Of a DNA stretch of 5,770 nucleotides, positions 1-4,935 are shown piece after piece; the stretch's first letter is position 1, and each line of letters begins with the position of its first letter. Made by a program: the position numbers and the translations under genes. Origin of the DNA: Desulfobacteraceae bacterium (GTDB lineage Bacteria; Desulfobacterota; DSM-4660; Desulfatiglandales; B25-G16); the NCBI GenBank assembly GCA_030615565.1, contig JAUWZC010000146.1, positions 1 to 5,770 on the forward strand. The letters run 5' to 3'. A model generated the notes under the pieces. The model searched no databases. It was not told the DNA's origin and saw nothing but the letters and a program-made list of their open reading frames with translations.

Positions 1-6
1 TTTCAT
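1..6 (-). CDS. Start of a third operon gene (two codons only, truncated by window edge)
   Basis: On the minus strand an ATG AAA begins at position 6, directly after the TAG stop (9..7) of the FAD oxidoreductase gene. It is preceded by GGGAGG (minus strand of 15-20), 8 nt from the ATG, which is a good ribosome binding site. A strong Shine-Dalgarno placed at the end of one gene and ending in an abutting ATG implies a third, translationally coupled gene. Only Met-Lys is visible, so no product can be named. In related flavin/Fe-S modules the next gene is often another dehydrogenase or Fe-S subunit, but that is inference. Confidence 0.5.
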
Positions 7-1389
7 CTAAGTAACCTCCCAGTTTCCAGGATTCATAATGCCATTTGGGTCTAAGTTGTTCTTTATCATATGCATGAGATTGCGCGTATTTGGATCCATC
101 CGCTCAATTGCCATTCTCTGTTCATCTACGGTTGCCTTCCAAAAAACTCCACCAACTGACAGGGCATAATCGCTGACCTCATGGAGTGCCTTCCTAACTC
201 TATCCATCATATCAGAGTCTGCTCGATTGAAGGTAAAGGCAAAACCGAACATCATACAGTGACCTCTCCCGATAATCCTGGCCATGGCAGAGTATGCAAG
301 GTCATACTTAGAGCCTAGCTCCATTACTTTTCTGCTGCATTCCGGATACCTTTCAACCAGTATAATTGGCCCGGAATATTCAAATCCGCCACCCTTTTTT
401 ACATCTGCAAATCTACTAACACTCCTCTGAGGCATGTCCAGGAGTGTTGGCTTCATAACTGGCGGAACCGACATAAACCCACCATCCTTACTCTTTATAA
501 ACCCATCAAGTGCATCCCAGACCATTTTTCTTTTAAACTCAAGTTCCTCATCTGTATCACCAGTTATAAATATGGTTATGTGGTGGTTATCTTTAAATAT
601 CAAAGGTAGTGGCTGGGCAAAGATGTTTATATCTTCTACCATTTCAGTATGGGTAATCTCATAGATAATATCTGGGACAAGATCTTCTTTATCTGTAATA
701 AATATCTCCACATCTCTCATCTTCTTTCCGGGATAGAGTTTAATTGCCACCTTGGTAATGATACCAGTAGCCCCAAACCAACCCAGAAATAATCCGGATA
801 GATCTGGAAGTGGTGCTCCTTTTGAAAACCACTCGGGAGAGATAGAGCATGATCCTATCTTGCAGATCTCCCCGGATGGTAAGACAATTTCTAACCCGGT
901 AACCATGTCGGAATTGAAGCCATACTGCTGTGTTAGCCTACCCTGGCCGTGTATCATCACGTTTGCAGCTATTGTTGCTGTTGCAGGGGAGTCAGGAACA
1001 CTGTGTCGTAACCTGGGATAGTTTTTTTCTAAGTATGCCTTCAATACTCCATGTGAGGTTCCTCCCTCAACTATTACATATCGTGCCTTTTCATTTACTT
1101 GAATTATCTTATTCATCTTTTTCATATCGATCACTATCCCCCCTTTAAGGGGAATGCTCAGTCCGGTTAAAGCCATGCCTGCACCAATAGGGACGATCGG
1201 TATTTTCTCTTTGTTTGCAAGCCTCACTATCTTTTGTATCTCCTCTGCTGTTTTTGGCACAACCACATAGTCTGGTTTATGGGCAGGCATTAAACCAGGG
1301 TCTCGTGCGTAGAAATAGGCCTCTTCTTCCTTGTTGGAAACATAATTTTCTCCAACTATCTCAGCCAGTGAAAGACTGATATCACTCAT
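7..1389 (-). CDS. FAD-binding oxidoreductase, GlcD-like (VAO/PCMH-type flavoprotein)
   Basis: This 460-residue cytoplasmic protein is complete, with ATG at 1389 and TAG at 9..7. GGAGG (1399-1403 on the minus strand) lies 9 nt before the ATG. Residues about 38-215 form the FAD_binding_4 (VAO/PCMH) domain: PDYVVVPKTAEEI entry, a pyrophosphate-binding loop VPIGAGMALTG (66-76), and GATGIITKVAIKL (206-218). Residues about 220-457 form the FAD-linked oxidase C-terminal domain, ending in the family signature NNLDPNGIMNPG (444-455). Known members (GlcD, D-lactate dehydrogenases, alkyl-DHAP synthase relatives) oxidise 2-hydroxyacids or similar alcohols; the segment WFSKGAPLPDLSGLF is common in anaerobe paralogues of unknown substrate. 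It lies 19 nt downstream of an Fe-S CCG-domain gene that would accept its electrons. No signal peptide or membrane helix is seen. The family is certain; the substrate is not. Confidence 0.88.
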   Translation of the reverse strand: MSDISLSLAEIVGENYVSNKEEEAYFYARDPGLMPAHKPDYVVVPKTAEEIQKIVRLANKEKIPIVPIGAGMALTGLSIPLKGGIVIDMKKMNKIIQVNEKARYVIVEGGTSHGVLKAYLEKNYPRLRHSVPDSPATATIAANVMIHGQGRLTQQYGFNSDMVTGLEIVLPSGEICKIGSCSISPEWFSKGAPLPDLSGLFLGWFGATGIITKVAIKLYPGKKMRDVEIFITDKEDLVPDIIYEITHTEMVEDINIFAQPLPLIFKDNHHITIFITGDTDEELEFKRKMVWDALDGFIKSKDGGFMSVPPVMKPTLLDMPQRSVSRFADVKKGGGFEYSGPIILVERYPECSRKVMELGSKYDLAYSAMARIIGRGHCMMFGFAFTFNRADSDMMDRVRKALHEVSDYALSVGGVFWKATVDEQRMAIERMDPNTRNLMHMIKNNLDPNGIMNPGNWEVT

Positions 1390-1408
1390 AATATCATACC
1401 TCCATTTC

Positions 1409-2422
1409 TTACTTTTCGCCTATGGCCATCCTGCAAATGTCGATTATATGGATTGGCTTTATACCTCTTTTGGCGACCTTAATTGCTAAGGCATTTTGAC
1501 ATGCTGAGCAGTTAAATACACAGTATTCTGCCTCATGCTCTACCATGTCATCTATATTCCTTTTCTGTACATCGTTCTTAATTTCATAACCAAATGCCAT
1601 CCCAAGAACATCTCCACAGCAAAGGGCATTTTCGTTTTGATATTTTCTTTCAACCAGATCAACGCCTATTAACTGCATAATATCGGCTACAAAATGATGT
1701 TTGTCAGAGGAAAGCCGAGATGAGCATGGCCTCTGATAGGCCACCTTAGTATTCAATGGCCTTATTTCATTACTTAATTCTTTCAATCTGTTATATAAAT
1801 ATTCAAAGTAATGAATGGGCTTAAAAGGTACCTCCATACCATATGCTGGTGCAAGTGAGGCGAATGCACCATAACACTCATCATGCATGCATACAACCTC
1901 TTCGACGCCCAATTTCCTGAAATTATCTATCACCATCGGGAGCCTCTCCTTTATGATCGAGGTATTGGCAAAATGGATGTAGACAACGTTACAGAAGAAT
2001 TCTTGGCCAAAAACATAAGAGGGCATAACATCGTCAAAGAGCCTCCCCTTAACTAATTGCAAAAGTTCAGGCATGAAACCGAAAGACAAGACCTTTTTCT
2101 TAATATCTCCTAGCTTAAATTTTCCCCGAGGTTCCCCTATATTGATCCACTGTTTTGTAATGGCCCTTGGTGCGGTAAGTATACCCTTTTCCTGTCTCCT
2201 TTCAGTGACTAAATAGAAGGGATGATTTCCTCTTTTGCAATATTCCTCACATCCATAACATGTTATGCAATTTTGTAAGACAAAAGAGTCCTCTCCTTTA
2301 CTTATCTTCACCATCTCCTCTATTGCCTCATTTTTATTCGAATCCATATACTGGCACTTAACGAGACAATCACCGGTTGGACAGGTTTTACAAAGATTTT
2401 CATCAAATTTTAGCTGATACAT
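1409..2422 (-). CDS. Fe-S oxidoreductase subunit with two 4Fe-4S motifs and a CCG domain (HdrB/HdrD/GlpC-like)
   Basis: This 337-residue protein is complete, with ATG at 2422, TAA at 1411..1409, and AAAGGGGG ending 4 nt before the ATG. Near the N-terminus there are two 4Fe-4S motifs: C11-x2-C14-x4-C19-x3-C23, slightly atypical, and C52-x2-C55-x2-C58-x3-C62, classical. The C-terminal half matches the CCG pattern: C233-x34-C268-C269-x35-C305-x2-C308. In heterodisulfide reductase HdrB this pattern binds a non-cubane cluster. An upstream CCG-like half is degenerate: C144, then C178 and C183 in VCMHDECYGAF. This architecture is known from HdrD, GlpC, GlcF and LutA-type electron-transfer subunits. 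It is the first gene of a minus-strand operon with the GlcD-like flavoprotein 19 nt downstream, so it most likely takes electrons from that FAD. No transmembrane segment is apparent, so the final acceptor is unknown. Confidence 0.87.
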   Translation of the reverse strand: MYQLKFDENLCKTCPTGDCLVKCQYMDSNKNEAIEEMVKISKGEDSFVLQNCITCYGCEEYCKRGNHPFYLVTERRQEKGILTAPRAITKQWINIGEPRGKFKLGDIKKKVLSFGFMPELLQLVKGRLFDDVMPSYVFGQEFFCNVVYIHFANTSIIKERLPMVIDNFRKLGVEEVVCMHDECYGAFASLAPAYGMEVPFKPIHYFEYLYNRLKELSNEIRPLNTKVAYQRPCSSRLSSDKHHFVADIMQLIGVDLVERKYQNENALCCGDVLGMAFGYEIKNDVQKRNIDDMVEHEAEYCVFNCSACQNALAIKVAKRGIKPIHIIDICRMAIGEK

Positions 2423-2483
2423 ATTTCCCCCTTTTAGGCGCTCTAGGCAATTTTTTTCTTATCTGCGCTCAAACAATCGTAAT

Positions 2484-2511
2484 CCTAAAATTTTATATGC
2501 TCACTTTTAGG
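2484..2511. promoter_or_regulatory. Inverted repeat CCTAAAA-N14-TTTTAGG at the operon's transcript start
   Basis: CCTAAAA (2484-2490) and TTTTAGG (2505-2511) are exact 7-bp complements. They lie immediately downstream of the predicted minus-strand -10 box, a usual operator position. A further TTTTAGG occurs at 2432-2438, beside the Shine-Dalgarno of the same gene. It could be a repressor site or a chance AT-rich repeat. Confidence 0.3.
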
Positions 2512-2518
2512 TGCCAAC

Positions 2519-2546
2519 AATATATTGCCGGGAGTTTGTATGTCAA
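2519..2546 (-). promoter_or_regulatory. Sigma-70-like promoter for the Fe-S/FAD operon
   Basis: Read on the minus strand, a perfect -35 TTGACA (2546-2541) is followed by a 16-nt spacer and a -10 TATATT (2524-2519, five of six matches to TATAAT). It points at the gene starting at 2422 and would give a leader of roughly 90 nt. No experimental start is known, and the call rests on the match to consensus and its position. Confidence 0.65.
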
Positions 2547-2682
2547 GTTTCGAGATTTGTATGGTGAAAATCTGTCTAATCGGATTCTAATATTATTACA
2601 TGGAGCTCCCTTGGACCGCCTAATTGCAGACTCAGCGTAATCTTTTCAGTACGCTTCATTGTGTGTATTAAACTTGTTTATT

Positions 2683-2702
2683 CCCTGTAGCTTGCTACAG
2701 GG
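2683..2702. repeat. REP-like palindrome, copy 1
   Basis: CCCTGTAGCTTGCTACAGGG is a perfect 9-bp stem with a TT loop. It shares the AGCTTGCT core and CCCTG edge with the second palindrome at 2777-2796. From memory, CCCCGCAGCTTGCTGCGGGG-type palindromes are dispersed in many bacterial genomes, but I cannot verify a genome-wide copy number. A terminator role for a flanking gene is unlikely, since both neighbouring genes are transcribed away from it. Confidence 0.6.
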
Positions 2703-2715
2703 GCATACCTTTTTT

Positions 2716-2748
2716 CCCTCTCCCTGGGGAGAGGGTTAGGGTGAGGGG
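2716..2748. repeat. CCCTCTCCC/GGGAGAGGG hairpin with GGGTTAGGGTGAGGGG tail
   Basis: CCCTCTCCC (2716-2724) pairs exactly with GGGAGAGGG (2727-2735). In RNA the stem would be 8 bp with a CTGG tetraloop. It is followed by a G-tract-rich tail running to 2748 that overlaps the arm. This motif resembles a widespread dispersed repeat of bacterial intergenic regions (from memory). The four spaced G-runs of the tail could also form a G-quadruplex on the plus strand. Confidence 0.55.
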
Positions 2749-2776
2749 ATAAAATAATATAAAATCAGCTATGATA

Positions 2777-2796
2777 CCCTGCAGCTTGCTGCAAGG
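2777..2796. repeat. REP-like palindrome, copy 2 (diverged)
   Basis: CCCTGCAGCTTGCTGCAAGG carries the same AGCTTGCT core as the copy at 2683-2702. The stem is 9 bp with a TT loop and one imperfect position (T2780 opposite A2793 pairs; C2779 opposite A2794 does not). The differences from copy 1 partly compensate: T2688/A2697 becomes C2782/G2791. That suggests the stem, not just the sequence, is what is conserved. Confidence 0.55.
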
Positions 2797-2899
2797 AGAT
2801 TCATTAATAAATTTATATCCTTAATTTTAGGCCCTAACATTGTCTCCTCGTAATACTCGAAATTCAAAAAGGAAAGATAATGTAGTTGAAATTTACTAT

Positions 2900-2928
2900 T
2901 TGACATATTGGAAACTGTAGCATACAAA
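2900..2928 (+). promoter_or_regulatory. Candidate promoter for selD
   Basis: A perfect -35 TTGACA (2900-2905) is followed by a 17-nt spacer and a weak -10 TACAAA (2923-2928, four of six). A start near 2935 would leave a 5' leader of about 110 nt containing the hairpin at 2990-3014. The region is AT-rich, so chance matches are possible. Confidence 0.5.
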
Positions 2929-2989
2929 TTTTGAGAAATTTAAAAGCAATGTTATAAATAATTCAGATTTATTAGAAATAGAGACGAGA

Positions 2990-3014
2990 ATTAATGAGCC
3001 TAAGGCTCATTAAT
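2990..3014 (+). promoter_or_regulatory. Perfect 11-bp hairpin in the selD leader
   Basis: ATTAATGAGCC, a TAA loop, then GGCTCATTAAT form a perfect 11-bp inverted repeat ending 29 nt before the selD ATG. No T-run follows it, so it is not a standard intrinsic terminator. It could be a dimeric-regulator operator or an mRNA structure that affects translation. The role is inferred only from perfection and position. Confidence 0.45.
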
Positions 3015-3027
3015 AGGAAAATGTAGA

Positions 3028-3032
3028 AGAGG
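3028..3032 (+). promoter_or_regulatory. Ribosome binding site supporting the selD start at 3044
   Basis: AGAGG (3028-3032) lies 11 nt before ATG 3044. This spacing is slightly long but usable. It favours the upstream ATG over the GTG at 3170, which has no SelD-like N-terminus. Confidence 0.5.
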
Positions 3033-3043
3033 TAGCAACGATT

Positions 3044-4093
3044 ATGACCGAAGAGAGAATTTTCTTTGATCAGGCAGCGCTGGGTGCTGGCTGAGGTGCT
3101 AAAATAGGTCCGGGTGACCTAAATCAAGCACTTCAGGGGTTAGAGACCTTATTTGATCCGAATGTTATTGTGGGGGCAGAAAAACTCGACGATGCAGGGG
3201 TTTACAAAATCTCGGAAGAGATGGCCCTTGTTCAGACACTGGACTATTTCACTCCCATCGTAAAAGATCCCTATGTATTTGGGCAAATTGCTGCAGCCAA
3301 TGCCTTAAGTGATGTCTATGCGATGGGAGGAAGGCCGATTACTGCTATGAATATAATATGTTTTCCTGCGAACTCTATGGATCTATCTATTCTGAATGAT
3401 ATTTTAAGAGGAGGAATGGATAAACTTAAAGAAGCCGGGGTACCGCTGTTGGGTGGACATAGTCTTATTGACAAGACCGAGGTAAAATATGGCCTTGCTG
3501 TCACTGGATTGGTGCATCCTAAGAAAATATTGACCAATGCAGAGGTTAAAGCAGGAGATAAGTTGATACTTACTAAACCTATTGGAACTGGTATCCTTAA
3601 CAACTGTTTTAAAAGAGAGATGTTGGACGATAAAACAGAGGAAGAAATTATCCGAGCCATGACAACATTGAATAATAAGTCCTCCGAAATTGCGCTGACA
3701 GTGGGGGTGCATGCCTGTACAGATATAACCGGGTTTGGGCTTGTAGGGCATCTTGCAGAGATGATCGAGCAGGGGAATTGTGGTTTAGAGATTGAGTACT
3801 CTTCAGTTCCATTGTTTTCCAGGACAGAAGAATTTGCAAAGATGGGAATTGATCCTCCTGGAAGTCAAAGAAACAGAAAATTCCGTGAGGTTATGTTAGA
3901 ATTTATATCAGATTTATCCGAGTGGAAGCGGTGCATACTCTTTGATGCCCAAACCTCCGGAGGCTTGGTATTCTCTGTGTCTCCGCAAAAGGCTGAGAGG
4001 TTACTAAAAAAACTCCATAAAGAAGGAATAAAAGAGGCTGTTATTATTGGAGAGGTAGTAAAGGAGCCTAAAGGAAAGATTTTAGTGAGATAG
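3044..4093 (+). CDS. selD: Selenide, water dikinase (selenophosphate synthetase) with selenocysteine at residue 17 (TGA 3092-3094)
   Basis: SelD makes selenophosphate from selenide and ATP, the selenium donor for Sec-tRNA and 2-selenouridine. Read from ATG 3044 with TGA decoded as Sec, the product is 349 residues, close to the usual ~347. The N-terminus gives GAG-U17-GAK20-IGPGDL, placing Sec and Lys exactly at the catalytic C17 and K20 of E. coli SelD. Metal/ATP aspartates follow: DDAGVY (49-50), TLDYF (D67), NALSDVYAMGG (D90) and CTDITGFG (D227). GGHS (137-140) and the C-terminal QTSGG (303-307) are also family motifs. TAG ends the gene at 4091-4093. A SECIS hairpin starts at the TGA. Stopping at the TGA would give a useless 16-mer, and a GTG start at 3170 would remove the active site. 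selD heads a cluster with a HAD gene and a cysteine desulfurase, so the organism must decode Sec. Confidence 0.95.
3092..3135 (+). promoter_or_regulatory. Bacterial SECIS element for Sec17 of SelD
   Basis: The hairpin begins with the TGA codon. The lower stem TGAGGTGCT (3092-3100) pairs over 9 bp, with one G-U, with AGCACTTCA (3127-3135). An internal loop (AAAA against AATCA) follows. The upper stem TAGGTC (3105-3110) pairs perfectly with GACCTA (3116-3121), closing a CGGGT loop (3111-3115). The apical loop starts 16 nt after the TGA and has G as its second base. Both fit known bacterial SECIS rules for SelB recognition. Confidence 0.88.
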
Positions 4094-4136
4094 CAATTGC
4101 TCAAAACCTTGTTAATTTAAAGTTGCTGGCTCTTTA

Positions 4137-4350
4137 GGACATGAGTGTCTTTTTTTGCTTATGCCCTTAAATATAACTTAAGCTTAGTTGTCGTTTCAAA
4201 ATTGGGTAATATGGACGGAGCAAATGATTCTAAGGCTAAGGTGCCCTTCGGCCTCGAGCTCAGGGCCGAGAGGCTGTTACCCAATTTTGAAACGACATGG
4301 TCCCGCTGAGCGGGATTTGAAGGGCATAACAAAAAAAGACACCCATGTCC
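4137..4350. mobile_element. 214-bp near-palindromic MITE-like element
   Basis: The termini GGACATGAGTGTC (4137-4149) and GACACCCATGTCC (4338-4350) are inverted, and the homology runs inward through a T7/A7 tract and TTATGCCCTT/AAGGGCATAA. Over about 32 bp there is one mismatch and one 1-nt bulge. A second, perfect pair follows: GTCGTTTCAAAATTGGGTAA (4190-4209) against its complement at 4277-4296. The asymmetric spacers hold a small hairpin, TCCCGC-TGA-GCGGGA (4301-4315). The centre (4210-4276) contains a GC-rich CGGCC/GGCCG stem. There is no ORF of note, so it would be non-autonomous. I see no clear target-site duplication (TCTTTA on the left, TTCCTT on the right). Removing it would shrink the selD-HAD gap from 298 to 84 nt, close to the 73-nt gap after the HAD gene, which supports insertion. 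A large structured RNA or attenuator is the alternative. Confidence 0.65.
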
Positions 4351-4391
4351 TTCCTTAAACTTTTGGATGGATACATAAGATAAGGGATAAA

Positions 4392-4862
4392 TTGATAGAG
4401 ATAACGATACCCGGAAGGGGTAATTACACCATTGAGAATTTAGTCTTAGACCTAAATGGAACCATTGCCTTAGATGGAAAAATTATAAGAGGTGTAAAAG
4501 AAAGGGTGGCCATGTTGAGCCAGAAGTTGGATGTCATTATGGTTACTGCTGATACGAATAAAAACGCAGAACTATTGACAAGAGATTTACCTATTAACCT
4601 ATATAAAATAAAAGAAACCGAAGAAAATGACCAGAAGCTTAGAGTGGTTTTGAAAAAAGGAAAGAATAACACTGTTAGTGTAGGAAATGGCTGTAATGAT
4701 GTTTCCATGCTCAAAGAGTCTGCTATTGGAATCTGTATAGTAGGAGGGGAGGGGGCATCAGCAGAGGCGATGATGGCCTCTAATCTGGTAGTCCCTACTA
4801 TTAATGATGCTCTTGACCTTTTATTAAAACCACATAGGTTAAGGGCAACGCTCAGAAGATAG
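4392..4862 (+). CDS. Soluble HAD-superfamily protein, P-type ATPase catalytic-domain-like (COG4087 type)
   Basis: This 156-residue cytoplasmic protein has no membrane segment. HAD motifs are in order: motif I D20-L-N-G-T-I-A, where the phosphorylated Asp is D20; motif II T52 in VIMVTADT; a motif III lysine near K82; and motif IV VGNGCND (97-103) with D103. As in P-type ATPases (DKTGT), the second Asp of the common HAD DxD is absent, here replaced by N22. The family includes the archaeal soluble P-type-ATPase-like phosphatase MJ0968. The TTG start at 4392 has AAGGG (4382-4386) 5 nt upstream and yields MIEITIPGRG, which fits my recollection of family N-termini. No in-frame ATG upstream fits better. 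It lies between selD and a cysteine desulfurase, so it may be co-expressed with selenium metabolism, but its substrate is unknown. Autophosphatase activity is an inference from the motifs. Confidence 0.82.
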   Translation: MIEITIPGRGNYTIENLVLDLNGTIALDGKIIRGVKERVAMLSQKLDVIMVTADTNKNAELLTRDLPINLYKIKETEENDQKLRVVLKKGKNNTVSVGNGCNDVSMLKESAIGICIVGGEGASAEAMMASNLVVPTINDALDLLLKPHRLRATLRR

Positions 4863-4935
4863 TCTAAAAAATTGTTCAACTGGTTAAATTGGCTGTATTA
4901 GTTAAAAACAAAACCAATAAAGCCCTTAGGTCAAA

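Larger units (their letters stand above)
2423..3043. other. Divergent intergenic region without a supported gene
   Basis: About 620 bp separates the minus-strand flavin/Fe-S operon from selD. I see a promoter for each direction, an inverted repeat at the minus-strand transcript start, three short palindromes clustered at 2683-2796, and a hairpin before selD. No tRNA-like TTCGANTC arm was seen, and no ORF with a recognisable motif. Between 2547 and 2682 nothing is recognisable. Confidence 0.7.

Noticed and set aside
2377..2640. Plus-strand 87-codon open frame crossing the Fe-S gene start
   Set aside because: It overlaps the well-supported minus-strand gene and its promoter, and shows no recognisable motif.
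2541..2640. Decayed gene or tRNA remnant
   Set aside because: No frame gives a family motif on either strand and no TTCGANTC arm is present.
2683..2735. Intrinsic terminator(s)
   Set aside because: The stems are good, but neither flanking gene is transcribed into them.
3170..3172. GTG start for a shorter selD
   Set aside because: It drops the Sec17/K20 catalytic loop; the upstream frame from ATG 3044 matches SelD residue for residue apart from the Sec TGA.
4137..4350. Possible tRNA-Sec (selC) or other structured RNA gene in the selD-HAD gap
   Set aside because: No 8-bp acceptor/TTCGA arm or CCA end, and the symmetry is that of long inverted repeats, not a tRNA with a long variable arm.
4424..4879. 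Minus-strand 151-codon open frame
   Set aside because: It is antisense to the HAD gene, whose motifs are clear; the composition is serine/phenylalanine-rich as expected of a mirror frame.
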